NCBI GenBank assembly: GCA_015689735.1 | Contig: WVSP01000001.1 | Location: forward strand, 1,182,446-1,246,445 | From: Rhodobacterales bacterium LSUCC0031 | GTDB taxonomy: Bacteria > Pseudomonadota > Alphaproteobacteria > Rhodobacterales > Rhodobacteraceae | Direction of reading: 5' to 3' | Length of the DNA: 64,000 nucleotides | In this document: in pieces, positions 36,838 to 46,170 of the stretch | How the letters are laid out: the number at the start of each line of letters is the position of its first letter | How positions within the stretch are numbered: the first letter of the stretch is position 1 | Position numbers and translations under genes: made by a program | The notes under the pieces: model-generated | Seen by the model: only the letters and a program-made list of their open reading frames with translations | Told to the model about the DNA's origin: nothing | Database searches by the model: none

Positions 36838-39537
36838 ATGCCCATTACCGTCGGCCACGATACTGCCAAAACGCGGCGCACGCTCAACATCGGTGACAAG
36901 AGCTATGCCTATTATTCCATCGCGGCCGCCGAGGCTGCGGGTTTGGGCGATTTTTCCCGCCTGCCTGCCGCACTCAAGGTTGTGTTGGAGAACATGCTGC
37001 GGTTCGAGGATGGCAAGACCGTTTCGGTTGACGACATCAAGGCGTTTTCGGATTGGGGAAAGCTGGGCGGGCAAAACCCGCGCGAGATTGCATATCGCCC
37101 TGCGCGGGTCTTGATGCAGGATTTCACCGGGGTTCCAGCAGTCGTTGACTTGGCCGCGATGCGCGACGGGATCAAGGCGCTTGGCGGCGATCCGCAAAAG
37201 ATCAACCCCCTCAACCCTGTCGATCTGGTCATCGACCATTCGGTGATGATCGACGAATTCGGCAATCCGCGCGCCTTCCAGATGAATGTGGATCGTGAAT
37301 ACGAGCGCAACATGGAGCGCTACACCTTCCTGAAATGGGGCCAGTCGGCCTTCGACAATTTCCGCGTCGTTCCCCCCGGCACCGGCATCTGCCATCAGGT
37401 GAACCTTGAATACCTGTCCAAGACCATCTGGTCGGACAAGGATCAGACGGGTCAGATCGTGGCCTATCCCGACACGCTGGTCGGCACCGACAGCCACACC
37501 ACCATGGTCAACGGCGCGGCCGTGCTTGGCTGGGGTGCGGGCGGGATCGAGGCCGAGGCCGCGATGCTGGGCCAGCCCATCTCGATGCTCATCCCCGAGG
37601 TGATCGGCTTCGAACTGACAGGTTCGATGGTCGAAGGCACCACCGGCACCGATCTGGTGCTGAAGGTCGTGGAAATGCTGCGCAAGAAGGGCGTGGTCGA
37701 GAAATTCGTGGAATTCTACGGCGAGGGTCTTGACCGCCTGCCGCTGGCCGACCGCGCGACCATCGCCAATATGGCCCCCGAATACGGCGCGACATGTGGC
37801 TTTTTCCCAGTCGATAACGAAACGCTGCGTTACCTGCGCAACACCGGCCGCGACGAGGCGACCGTGGCACTGGTCGAGGCCTATGCCAAGGAAAACGGCA
37901 TGTGGCGCGGGGCGGATTACCGGCCGATCTACACCGACACCCTTAGCCTCGACATGGGCAGCATCGTGCCGGCAATCTCGGGCCCCAAGCGGCCGCAAGA
38001 CTATGTCGCCCTGTCCAATGCCAAAGCCGCCTTCACCCGCGAGATGGAGGCGACCTTCAAGCGCCCGATGGGCAAGCAAGTGCTGGTCGACGGCGAAGAC
38101 TACACCATGGAATCGGGCAAGGTTGTGATCGCGGCGATCACATCCTGCACCAACACCTCGAACCCGTACGTGATGATCGGTGCGGGCCTTGTCGCGCAAA
38201 AGGCCAATGCGCTTGGCCTGACGCGCAAGCCTTGGGTCAAGACGTCGCTTGCGCCCGGCTCTCAGGTCGTGTCCGCCTATCTGGAGGCCGCTGGCCTGCA
38301 AGACGATCTGGATGCCATCGGCTTCAACCTTGTGGGCTATGGCTGCACCACCTGCATCGGCAATTCCGGCCCGCTTCAGCCCGAGATTTCCAAGGCGATC
38401 GCCGAGGGCGATCTGGTCGCCACTGCCGTGCTCTCGGGTAATCGCAACTTCGAGGGCCGCATCAGCCCTGATGTGCGCGCCAACTACCTGGCCAGCCCGC
38501 CGTTGGTCGTGGCCTATGCCATTGCTGGCACGATGGATATCGATCTGGCCAATGACCCGATCGCCCAAACCCCCGATGGCCGCGATGTCTATCTGCGCGA
38601 CATCTGGCCAACCACGGCAGAAGTGGCCGAAACCGTCGAGCGCACCGTGACGCGCGCGGCCTTCCAGACCAAATACGCCGATGTCTTCAAGGGCGATGAG
38701 AAGTGGCAGGGCGTTCAGGTTCCCCAGCAGGAGGTCTATGACTGGCCCGCTGCCTCGACCTACATCCAGAACCCGCCCTATTTCCAAGGGATGAAGGCTG
38801 AACCCGGCACCATCTCGAATATCGAGGGCGCGCGCGTTCTGGCGATGCTGGGCGACATGATCACCACCGACCACATCAGCCCGGCGGGATCGTTCAAGGA
38901 AAACACGCCCGCAGGTAAGTATCTGACCGATCGTCAGGTACCTGCGCGCGAGTTCAACTCCTATGGGGCGCGGCGCGGCAACCATCAGATCATGATGCGC
39001 GGCACCTTCGCCAATATCCGCATCAAGAACGAGGTGCTCGATGGCGTCGAGGGCGGCTATACGCTTGGACCCGACGGACAGCAGACATCGATCTATGACG
39101 CGGCCATGGCCTATCAGGCGGCGGGCATCCCGCTGGTGATCTTTGCAGGCGAGCAATATGGCGCGGGCTCGAGCCGCGACTGGGCGGCCAAGGGCACGGC
39201 GCTTCTGGGCGTCAAGGCCGTGATCGCCGAGAATTTCGAGCGTATCCACCGCTCGAACCTCGTGGGCATGGGCGTCATCCCGTTTGAGTTCACCGGCGGC
39301 GACACGCGCAAATCGCTGGGGCTGAAGGGCGACGAGACGGTCGATATCCATGGGCTCGACACGATCCAACCGCTGCAAGAGGTGCCCTGCACCATCACCT
39401 ACGGCGATGGCACGGTGAAGACGATCCAGATCAAATGCCGGATCGATACGGCGGTCGAGATCGAATATATTGAGCACGGCGGCGTGTTGCACTATGTGCT
39501 GCGCAACCTCGCCAAGGCACCTGTCGCGGCCGAGTGA
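36838..39537 (+). CDS. acnA: aconitate hydratase A
   Basis: An 899-residue [4Fe-4S] enzyme of the TCA cycle (citrate to isocitrate). The cluster cysteines are in AITSCTNTSNP near residue 437 and GYGCTTCIGNSGPL near 502. The GTDSHTTMVNGAAVLGWGAG motif lies near 217 and the swivel-domain GAGSSRDWAAKG near 777. Length is as expected for AcnA/IRP1-type enzymes. The ATG at 36838 follows AGGGAGG. A strong terminator follows. Confidence 0.97.
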   Translation: MPITVGHDTAKTRRTLNIGDKSYAYYSIAAAEAAGLGDFSRLPAALKVVLENMLRFEDGKTVSVDDIKAFSDWGKLGGQNPREIAYRPARVLMQDFTGVPAVVDLAAMRDGIKALGGDPQKINPLNPVDLVIDHSVMIDEFGNPRAFQMNVDREYERNMERYTFLKWGQSAFDNFRVVPPGTGICHQVNLEYLSKTIWSDKDQTGQIVAYPDTLVGTDSHTTMVNGAAVLGWGAGGIEAEAAMLGQPISMLIPEVIGFELTGSMVEGTTGTDLVLKVVEMLRKKGVVEKFVEFYGEGLDRLPLADRATIANMAPEYGATCGFFPVDNETLRYLRNTGRDEATVALVEAYAKENGMWRGADYRPIYTDTLSLDMGSIVPAISGPKRPQDYVALSNAKAAFTREMEATFKRPMGKQVLVDGEDYTMESGKVVIAAITSCTNTSNPYVMIGAGLVAQKANALGLTRKPWVKTSLAPGSQVVSAYLEAAGLQDDLDAIGFNLVGYGCTTCIGNSGPLQPEISKAIAEGDLVATAVLSGNRNFEGRISPDVRANYLASPPLVVAYAIAGTMDIDLANDPIAQTPDGRDVYLRDIWPTTAEVAETVERTVTRAAFQTKYADVFKGDEKWQGVQVPQQEVYDWPAASTYIQNPPYFQGMKAEPGTISNIEGARVLAMLGDMITTDHISPAGSFKENTPAGKYLTDRQVPAREFNSYGARRGNHQIMMRGTFANIRIKNEVLDGVEGGYTLGPDGQQTSIYDAAMAYQAAGIPLVIFAGEQYGAGSSRDWAAKGTALLGVKAVIAENFERIHRSNLVGMGVIPFEFTGGDTRKSLGLKGDETVDIHGLDTIQPLQEVPCTITYGDGTVKTIQIKCRIDTAVEIEYIEHGGVLHYVLRNLAKAPVAAE

Positions 39538-39560
39538 TCTTGCCTGTACAATGGGCTGAG

Positions 39561-39585
39561 AAAGGGCGCCTGCGGGCGCCCTTTT
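39561..39585 (+). terminator. intrinsic terminator of acnA
   Basis: AAAGGGCGCC (39561-39570), loop TGCG, GGCGCCCTTT (39575-39584), running into TTT. A perfect 10-bp stem with T-run, 23 bases after the acnA stop. The 225 bases that follow, to the next gene at 39812, hold no convincing gene, though an in-frame upstream ATG of that gene exists at 39722. Confidence 0.9.
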
Positions 39586-39811
39586 TGCATCTTGGGGTCA
39601 CGGCCTTCTGGCGCGCGCCGTACGCGCTAGGCTTGCCGGATCGACTGCAGTCCACCGCTCAAGCGGTAGGCGGCTTGGTATCAAGAACGTATCGGACAAG
39701 TCGGTCTTGGGGGCAGCGCATATGGATCAAAAAAGCTTGCCCTTTGAGATCCGCGATATGATGATTTACGACATGTGGCGATCGGTTTTTTCTGTGCAGC
39801 GAGTGTGTGCC

Positions 39812-40048
39812 ATGGGCGAAATTTCAGTGACATTGTCAGCGGATATGGTCGCCGCTCTGCGCAAGCGGGTGCGCTTTGACAGCGATGCGGATATCGCGGC
39901 CTTCGTGGCCGATGCGGTGGCGGTCTATGCCCAGCTTGGCGCGCTGACCCAGACACCGGGCCAGTTGATCTGGCAGCCCGAGGAGGGGCCGCCCCGGCGC
40001 CTGCGTCTGCCGGGCGATGCAGGCGCCGCCGATCAGGTCACACGGTAG
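39812..40048 (+). CDS. small ribbon-helix-helix (ParD/CopG-like) protein
   Basis: A 78-residue protein whose start, MGEISVTLSADMVAALRKRV, followed by DSDADIAAFVADAVAVYAQL, resembles the beta-strand/helix/helix of ParD/CopG DNA-binding antitoxins. The C-terminal 30 residues are Pro/Arg-rich. No ParE- or RelE-like toxin gene is adjacent; the next gene, 22 bases on, is the FG-GAP/Hint protein. An alternative ATG at 39722 would add 30 residues. The fold assignment is tentative. Confidence 0.5.
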   Translation: MGEISVTLSADMVAALRKRVRFDSDADIAAFVADAVAVYAQLGALTQTPGQLIWQPEEGPPRRLRLPGDAGAADQVTR

Positions 40049-40069
40049 ATCGGTAAAGGAGTAAGCGGT

Positions 40070-42325
40070 ATGGGTTACAAGTTTCTTTCCGAGGAAGCGC
40101 GCGACGAGAGCGGCTTTTCCGTCGCCACGCTCGGCGATATCGACGGCGATGGTCTGGCTGATTTCCTGATCGGGGCGCAACGTGGCGACGGGATCGGGAA
40201 TGCCGAAACCTGGTCGGGCAGCACCTATCTGATCAAGGGCGCCGATCTGCCCGCGCTCGATCTGGCCGATGGCACAAGCGATGGCGTCATCAATCTGGGC
40301 TTCGTGCGCAGTGTCGGCACCTCCTACGAAATCGTCGGTGAGGATCAGGGCGATTTCACCGCGCGCAGCATCAGCTCTGCCGGCGATGTGGATGGCGACG
40401 GGCGCGACGATATCCTCATCGGCGCGTCGGGCGCGGACGGTATCGGCAATGCCGAATCTTCGTCCGGCGGCGCCTATCTGATCATGGCCGCCGATCTTGC
40501 AGCACTTGACGGCGCCGATGGCGCGACCGATGGCATCATCGATCTGGGCCAAGTCGCGGCGACGGGCGGCTCGTATGAGTTCGTCGGAAAGGATCAATTC
40601 GACGGGGCCGGCGAAGTTGTCAGGTCCGCCGGCGATGTGGATGGGGACGGGCGCGCCGATCTGTTGATCAGCGCCCGCGAGGACTCTCCGGGTGCCAATT
40701 TCTACCTAATCAAGGCCTCCGACCTCATCGCACTGGATCAGGCCGATGGCACGGCCGACGGCATCATCAATCTTGGCACCGTGGCGGCCACCGGCACTTC
40801 CTACAAATTTGTCGGAGACGGTGGCCTTCTCTTCAGGGCCAGTTCCGCAGGCGATATCGACAATGACGGGCAGGCCGATCTGCTGCTCGGTGATCCGAAT
40901 TGGCAAGATATGCGCGGCGCCGCCTATCTCATCAATGCCAATGACCTTGCCGCGCTGGATCTGGCCGATGGCACGGTGGATGGTGTCATCCGAGTGGCCA
41001 ATGTCGCGGCGACCGGCACCTCCTATCAGTTCGTGGGGCGGGGGGATGACGACCGGGCCGGCTGGTCGGTCAGTTCCGCAGGCGATGTGGATGGCGACGG
41101 GAAGGACGATCTGCTGATCGGGGCCTATCTGGCCGATGGCTCCGGCCTTCTCGGCTTCATGTCCGGCGTGACCTACCTCGTCAATGCCAATGATCTTGTC
41201 GCTCTCGATGCGGTCGATGGATCGACGGACGGCATCATCAATCTGAGCAGCATTTCGACTCCCGTCCTCCAGGGCACGGGCGCGTCCTATCGGTTCATCG
41301 GGGATCGCGATGACCATGTCGGCTGGTCAGTCAGCGCGACGGGCGATGTGAATGGCGACGGTCTTGCCGATTTCCTGATCGGCGCCCCTCGGGCCGACGG
41401 GATCGGCAATGCCGCGTCGAATGTCGGCAGCGCTTACCTCATCAGCGGCGCCGATCTTGTCTCCCTCGATACGGCCGACGGGAATGTGAACGGCATCATC
41501 GACCTCGACAATGTGGCGGCGACCGGCACCTCCTACGAGTTCATCGGGCCGAACAACAATGATAATGCCGGGTTTTCCGTCAGCGCGGCGGGCGATGTCG
41601 ATGGGGATGGGCTGGATGATCTGTTGATCGGGGCCGTCCAGAACGGAAGTCTCGGATCGAATCAGATCGACACGACCTACCTGATCGAGGCCGACCGGCT
41701 TGCCTTCTACGACGGTCTCGACGGCGCGGTGGACGGGATCATCCACCTCGCCAATGTCTCGTGCTTTTTGACCGGCACCCGCATCGCCACGCCCGGCGGC
41801 CCGGTTGCCGTCGAGCGGTTGGGGCCGGGCGATCTGGTGCTGACGGCGGATGGCCGGGCGGTGCCTGTGCGCTTCAACCTGCGCCAGAACGTTTCCACCC
41901 GCTTCGGCCCGCCCGAGCGGCTGATGCCCGTGCGGCTGCGGGCGGGGGCCTTGGGCCAAGGCCTGCCCGTGCGCGATCTGGTGCTGACCGCCGATCACGC
42001 GCTGATGATCGATGGCCTGCTGATCAATGCGGGTGCTCTGGTGAACGGGTCGAGCATCGACCGCGTGCCGCTCAAGGAACTTGGCGAAAGCTTCACCGTC
42101 TACCACATCGAGACGGAGGCCCATGATCTGATCCTCGCCGAAGGCACGCCTGCCGAGACCTTCATCGACTATGCCGGGCGGCAGACCTTCGACAACTACG
42201 CCGACTACCTCGCGCTTCACGGCGGGGATCGGATGATCCCCGAGAACCCCGCCCCCCGCGTCACCAGCGCCCGCATGCTCCCCCCCGCCCTTAAGGCGCG
42301 GCTCGGGCTTGAGCGCGCGGCATGA
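40070..42325 (+). CDS. seven-repeat FG-GAP (integrin-like propeller) protein with C-terminal Hint domain
   Basis: A 751-residue, very acidic protein. Residues 1-560 are seven repeats of 73-86 residues, each with a Ca2+-binding DxDGDG loop followed by DDLLIGA (near residues 22, 105, 188, 261, 339, 425 and 507) and a linker like ATGTSYEFVG. Seven repeats fit a closed beta-propeller as in integrin alpha chains. A Hint (hedgehog/intein, Hint_2) domain follows from Cys 565 (SCFLTGTRIATPGG, then VLTADHALMIDG near 640). There is no N-terminal signal peptide, so type I or another leaderless export is likely. The Hint domain may cleave or rearrange the protein after export; this is inference from the family. 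Confidence 0.85.
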   Translation: MGYKFLSEEARDESGFSVATLGDIDGDGLADFLIGAQRGDGIGNAETWSGSTYLIKGADLPALDLADGTSDGVINLGFVRSVGTSYEIVGEDQGDFTARSISSAGDVDGDGRDDILIGASGADGIGNAESSSGGAYLIMAADLAALDGADGATDGIIDLGQVAATGGSYEFVGKDQFDGAGEVVRSAGDVDGDGRADLLISAREDSPGANFYLIKASDLIALDQADGTADGIINLGTVAATGTSYKFVGDGGLLFRASSAGDIDNDGQADLLLGDPNWQDMRGAAYLINANDLAALDLADGTVDGVIRVANVAATGTSYQFVGRGDDDRAGWSVSSAGDVDGDGKDDLLIGAYLADGSGLLGFMSGVTYLVNANDLVALDAVDGSTDGIINLSSISTPVLQGTGASYRFIGDRDDHVGWSVSATGDVNGDGLADFLIGAPRADGIGNAASNVGSAYLISGADLVSLDTADGNVNGIIDLDNVAATGTSYEFIGPNNNDNAGFSVSAAGDVDGDGLDDLLIGAVQNGSLGSNQIDTTYLIEADRLAFYDGLDGAVDGIIHLANVSCFLTGTRIATPGGPVAVERLGPGDLVLTADGRAVPVRFNLRQNVSTRFGPPERLMPVRLRAGALGQGLPVRDLVLTADHALMIDGLLINAGALVNGSSIDRVPLKELGESFTVYHIETEAHDLILAEGTPAETFIDYAGRQTFDNYADYLALHGGDRMIPENPAPRVTSARMLPPALKARLGLERAA

Positions 42326-42347
42326 GGGCGAGGGAACGAAAGTAACG

Positions 42348-42374
42348 GGGGCGCCCGGAGGCGCCTCTTTTTTT
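42348..42374 (+). terminator. intrinsic terminator after the FG-GAP/Hint gene
   Basis: GGCGCC (42350-42355), loop CGGA, GGCGCC (42360-42365), extended by flanking G:C/G:T pairs, then seven T (42368-42374). It begins 23 bases after the stop. Confidence 0.9.
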
Positions 42375-42498
42375 GTTATCTGGCCTCTTGGCCACAAGAG
42401 ATGGCAACTGTAACGCTGGTCGCAAAGGCTTGATTGGTCTGTGGTGTCATGAGGCGCTAATTACACAGAGCGCAACTTTGGCAGGAGCGAGCAAGACG

Positions 42499-43215
42499 AT
42501 GCGGATGAAAGGTGCTGCGACTTTGGCCTCAGGTCTGATTGCGCTTTGGGCAGCCGCGGCCGCCCCGGCGCAAGAGAGGCACGGCCCGGTGGTGGTGGAG
42601 CTTTTCACCTCGCAGGGGTGTTCGGCTTGTCCGCCCGCCGATGCGCTCTTGGGTGAGTTGGCGCAGCATGACGATGTGATCGCCTTGGCACTGCATGTCG
42701 ATTACTGGGACTATATCGGCTGGCGCGATACCTTCGCCCAACCCGCCTTTACCGCGCGCCAGCATGGCTATGGTCAAGCGGTGGGTTCGACCGTTGTTTA
42801 CACACCGCAGATGATCGTGGGTGGGCATGACCGGGTGGTGGGTGTGCGGCCCATGGCAATCTCTGCGCTGGTTCAGACCCATCATGCGACCCCCGATCCG
42901 ATCGCGATCGTGGTTGCCGCCGATGGGGATGGCTTTTCCGTTGAAGCGCGCAGCCTCGGTGATCCGCCCGTGGGGCGCATGGTGGTGCAAGTCGTCACCT
43001 ATCGCCCCCATGCCGAGGTCAATATCGCTCATGGTGAACGGGCCGGCACCGTTAGCGAACATTTCAATGTCGTCACCTCGTGGCAGGAGGTTGGCGAATG
43101 GGATGGGCAGTCGCCCATGCGCTTTCGCGTCCTCCCGCAACAAGATGACCCTCATGTCGTGATCGTGCAGCAAGCGGGTTTTGGCCCGATCCTCGCGGCG
43201 GCCCGGTTGGATTGA
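42499..43215 (+). CDS. DUF1223 secreted thioredoxin-fold protein
   Basis: A 238-residue periplasmic protein. The signal peptide spans residues 1-24 (ending AAAAPAQ). DUF1223 begins VVVELFTSQGCSACPPADALLGEL, with the CSAC pair near residue 38 on a thioredoxin-like fold, followed by HVDYWDYIGWRDTFAQPAFT. Function is unknown; a redox role is suggested by the CxxC. The ATG at 42499 has AGGAG upstream; an alternative ATG lies two codons on. Confidence 0.82.
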   Translation: MRMKGAATLASGLIALWAAAAAPAQERHGPVVVELFTSQGCSACPPADALLGELAQHDDVIALALHVDYWDYIGWRDTFAQPAFTARQHGYGQAVGSTVVYTPQMIVGGHDRVVGVRPMAISALVQTHHATPDPIAIVVAADGDGFSVEARSLGDPPVGRMVVQVVTYRPHAEVNIAHGERAGTVSEHFNVVTSWQEVGEWDGQSPMRFRVLPQQDDPHVVIVQQAGFGPILAAARLD

Positions 43216-43247
43216 GCCGGTTTGCAACCACCCCACCTGTGTGTGTT

Positions 43248-44153
43248 CTATTGGGGGCTTGGGGCGTTGAAATAGGCCTTCACCCGGTGCGGTTTCCACC
43301 GCCGATGGATCCAAAGCCACTGCGCCGGACATGCGCGCACCCGCGCGGCCAGGCTGTCATTGAGTTCTTGGGTCATCGTCACCGCATCGCTATGCGGGAT
43401 CGGGGCCTCGATCTGGACATCGAAATCAAGACCGTTCTTTAGCCGTTCGGCATAGATCGGTACCAAGAGCGCATTGTATTTCAACGCCATTTCCGCGGCC
43501 GATAGTGCCGTGGGCGCAGGCTGCCCGAGGAAGTCGAGCAGCGCCCCTTGGGCCACATACTGATCGATCAAGATCGCGCCTTGGCCCCCTTCACGCAGGG
43601 TTTTGACAAAGCCTGCCAGCCCGCGCCGGTCGCGCGGAAAGGCCGCCCCGCCCACCCCCTCGACCGATGCGATGTAATGCGCATTTGAAAACGGGTTGTT
43701 CATCAGCCGGTAAAGACCGCCCATCGCATAGCCGCGCACATTCATTGCCGCACGCGCCGCTTGGTAATTTCCAAAATGCCCCGAGACGAAAAGGATCGGG
43801 CGCCGCTGGGCAAGTGCTGCCTCGCAGGCGGCCAATCCCGGCCCATGCGGCACCCATGCCTTGGCGCGGGCAAGTTGGTCTGCGGTGGAATAATTCTCGA
43901 TCGTCACCCGCCCGAAATTGTCCAGCACCGCGGCGGTGATCGCGCGCCGCTCGTCGGCTGTCAGGTGCGGAAAGATCCAAGCCAGCTGTTCATCGGCCCG
44001 CTTGGCATAGCCCGCGATGCCACCCACAGCCCGCAAGATGGCCCCCATCAACGGCACACGCCACCCATAAGGCAAGCGCAGCGCGACCCACAACAGGCCA
44101 CGCACAGCGCGATCGACGAGCCAGTCAAGCCAGAGGCGGCGGGGTTTTGCCAT
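43248..44153 (-). CDS. LpxL/HtrB-like lipid A acyltransferase with a variant catalytic motif
   Basis: A 301-residue membrane-associated acyltransferase of the LpxL/LpxM family, which adds secondary acyl chains to lipid A. An N-terminal anchor covers about residues 18-45. The family HX4(D/E) motif reads SGHFGNYQ, so the catalytic acid position (131) is Gln instead of Glu or Asp. Other family parts are intact (RDRRGLAGFVKTLREGGQGA, ILIDQYVAQGALLDFLGQPA, ending with WLWIHRRWK). It may be a divergent or impaired enzyme. It lies 34 bases downstream of an EamA transporter on the same strand. Confidence 0.82.
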   Translation of the reverse strand: MAKPRRLWLDWLVDRAVRGLLWVALRLPYGWRVPLMGAILRAVGGIAGYAKRADEQLAWIFPHLTADERRAITAAVLDNFGRVTIENYSTADQLARAKAWVPHGPGLAACEAALAQRRPILFVSGHFGNYQAARAAMNVRGYAMGGLYRLMNNPFSNAHYIASVEGVGGAAFPRDRRGLAGFVKTLREGGQGAILIDQYVAQGALLDFLGQPAPTALSAAEMALKYNALLVPIYAERLKNGLDFDVQIEAPIPHSDAVTMTQELNDSLAARVRACPAQWLWIHRRWKPHRVKAYFNAPSPQ

Positions 44154-44187
44154 GCGATCCTTCGGGTTGTCAGCCTGTCGCGGGTGC

Positions 44188-45069
44188 TCAGGCTGGGGTC
44201 ACGGCACGGATGCGAGTTTCGCGATGCCAGACATAAACCCCGGCCCCCACGATCACAAGCGCGCCGATCCATGTCGGCGTATCGGGGCGCTCGCCAAAGG
44301 CGAAAAAGCCCCAAAAGCTGGCAAAGATCACGCCCGCATAGCTGAATGGGGCGACAGCGCCCGCCTCGGCGATGGTCAGCGCGCGGATGAGCAGGAATTG
44401 ACCCGTTGCACCAATCGCGCCCAAGCCAAGAAAGATCGCCCAATCCCCCGTGCGCGGCGCTTGCCACACGGGGATTGCCAAAGTGCTTGCCACCAAGGTC
44501 CCGATCATCGCGGTATAGAGGAATGATGTCAGCACTGGCTCATCGCGGCCCAAGAAACGGGTCGCGAGCGCACAGCCAGACAAAAAGACCCCTGCCAAGA
44601 GCGGCAATAGCGCCGTGAGCGTAAAGACCTCTGATCCAGGCCGGATCACGATCAGGGCACCACAAAGGGCCGCCACGATCCCCAAGATACGCCTTGGCCC
44701 CAACCCCTCGCGGAGCACGATGGCCGCCCCAAGCATCAAGAGCATTGGATGCACCTGCATCACCGCCGTGGCTGCGGCTATGTCCATGCGGTTGATCGCG
44801 GTAAAAAAGCTGTAGGTCGCGGCAAACAGGAAGGCAGAGCGCAGCAATTGCAGCCCGATATGGCGGGTGCGCAAAAGCAGCCCAAGGCGGGGTGCCAAGA
44901 CCAGCGCCGCGACAAGCATCATCCCCGCATAGCGCGCCCAGACGACTTGGATCGGATCATAGCGCGTCATCAGCATCTTGGCGGTGGCATCCATCGCCGA
45001 GAATAGGAAGATCGCGCAGAGCATCAGCAAGATGCCTTGCGCCACCGGTGTGAAGCGCGCCAGGGGCAT
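44188..45069 (-). CDS. EamA/DMT-family membrane transporter
   Basis: A 293-residue permease with about ten helices in two EamA repeats (residues 12-145 and 155-285). Typical segments are SAMDATAKMLMTRYDPIQVV near the start and FWGFFAFGERPDTPTWIGAL near the end. The substrate is unknown; the group includes S-adenosylmethionine and other metabolite carriers. Start 45069 overlaps the stop of the DUF442 gene (TAATG), so these two are co-transcribed. Confidence 0.85.
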   Translation of the reverse strand: MPLARFTPVAQGILLMLCAIFLFSAMDATAKMLMTRYDPIQVVWARYAGMMLVAALVLAPRLGLLLRTRHIGLQLLRSAFLFAATYSFFTAINRMDIAAATAVMQVHPMLLMLGAAIVLREGLGPRRILGIVAALCGALIVIRPGSEVFTLTALLPLLAGVFLSGCALATRFLGRDEPVLTSFLYTAMIGTLVASTLAIPVWQAPRTGDWAIFLGLGAIGATGQFLLIRALTIAEAGAVAPFSYAGVIFASFWGFFAFGERPDTPTWIGALVIVGAGVYVWHRETRIRAVTPA

Positions 45070-45500
45070 TAGCCCCGCTGGGCTGCCAGCGCCTCCAGCT
45101 GTGGGCGCAGCCACGCAAGTTGATAGCCCCATGCCTCGCCACGCGCGATGATCTCATCAGTGGGCAAATCGCCTGCCTGACCCAGCGCCCAGACCAGCGT
45201 CGAGCGGTTACCCGAGGCGCAATACGCGATGACCGGCCCTTCGGCTGCGTCGATCGCGTCGCGTTGTTCGTCGACATTATCCATCGTCATCTGGCCGCCG
45301 ATTACGGGGTTGAAGACGAAGTGTAGTCCTGCGGCCTCGGCCGCGGCTTGCATCGCGGCAGCCTGAAGCGCGGCGGGATTTTCGCCATCGGGGCGATTGC
45401 AGATCACGGTGGTAAAACCCGCATCCGCCAAGGCGGCCATATCGGTTGGCGCAAGTTGCGGGGCGACACTATAGCTGTCGGTGATCTGGCGCAGATCCAT
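45069..45500 (-). CDS. DUF442/TIGR01244 phosphatase-like sulfur transferase
   Basis: A 143-residue cytosolic protein with the Cys-based active-site loop YCASGNRSTLVW near residue 96 and the family N-terminus (RQITDSYSVAPQLAPTDMAA). This is the BLH-like family of phosphatase-fold sulfur transferases tied to sulfide handling. No sulfide dioxygenase gene is adjacent. The ATG at 45500 gives the family start; it is divergent from the dksA-like gene. Confidence 0.82.
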   Translation of the reverse strand: MDLRQITDSYSVAPQLAPTDMAALADAGFTTVICNRPDGENPAALQAAAMQAAAEAAGLHFVFNPVIGGQMTMDNVDEQRDAIDAAEGPVIAYCASGNRSTLVWALGQAGDLPTDEIIARGEAWGYQLAWLRPQLEALAAQRG

Positions 45501-45641
45501 TGTCAGGGCTCCTTGGCATGTGCTGAGCCCCTTTTGCCTGAAGCTGCGGGCAAGGAAAAGACCACCTTGATGCATATCAAGGCCGATCGGCGTCCAAGCG
45601 CATAGGTTGATCGCATCCTGACACCGTAGGCAGAGGATGCG

Positions 45642-45959
45642 ATGACCGATCTTGCCACACGCCGCGCCCAGCTTGAGGGGCGCCTCGCGGCGTTAATGGG
45701 GCGCTTGCGCGCGCTTGATGCCGAACTGGACAGCCATCAATCCAAGGATTGGGAGGAGTTGGCGCTCGAGCGCGAAGGCGACGAAGTATTGGAGAAGCTC
45801 GGCCAATCGGGCGAGGTGGAAATGGCGCGTATCCACGCGGCCTTGGCGCGGATGGACCGAGGCGATTACGGGGTTTGCGTGCGTTGCGGTGCCAAGATCA
45901 CGGAACAGCGCCTCGACCTGTTACCGCACACCCCGTTTTGCCCTCGCTGCGCAAGCTAG
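45642..45959 (+). CDS. DksA/TraR-family zinc-finger protein
   Basis: A 105-residue protein: an N-terminal helical hairpin (about residues 5-65, rich in Arg, Glu and Ala) and a four-Cys zinc finger (CVRCGAKI, then PFCPRCAS at the end). It probably inserts its coiled coil in the RNA polymerase secondary channel. It is shorter than canonical DksA (about 150), like the YbiI/TraR-type members. The 211 bases after it, to the convergent pdxA stop, contain only a doubtful GTG-initiated frame (45969-46223). Confidence 0.85.
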   Translation: MTDLATRRAQLEGRLAALMGRLRALDAELDSHQSKDWEELALEREGDEVLEKLGQSGEVEMARIHAALARMDRGDYGVCVRCGAKITEQRLDLLPHTPFCPRCAS

Positions 45960-46170
45960 GGGTGCGAGGTGGCGCGCAGATCCGACCGTGAAGGGCCGCG
46001 CAGTGACCGCGGCATGCGCCAGTCAATCGCAGCCTTGCTTTTGTCGCCGCGCATGGGCCAAGCGGTCGCGCGCCGATTGCTTGCATCGCCCGCACGGTCT
46101 GCGTGGATCATCCCGCGCGGCGGTACATGTTATGGAACTTGCCTCTCCGATATGGCCGTGCCGACAGGGT

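Noticed and set aside
36655..39492. 945-codon open frame on the minus strand
   Set aside because: It is antisense to acnA, which has full-length family similarity and a good start; a GC-rich gene often leaves such a mirror frame. Its translation shows no recognisable domain.
40070..41760. Possible CRISPR or tandem DNA repeat
   Set aside because: The repeated pattern is protein-level FG-GAP repeats within one open frame; DNA units are long (about 220-260 bases) and diverged.
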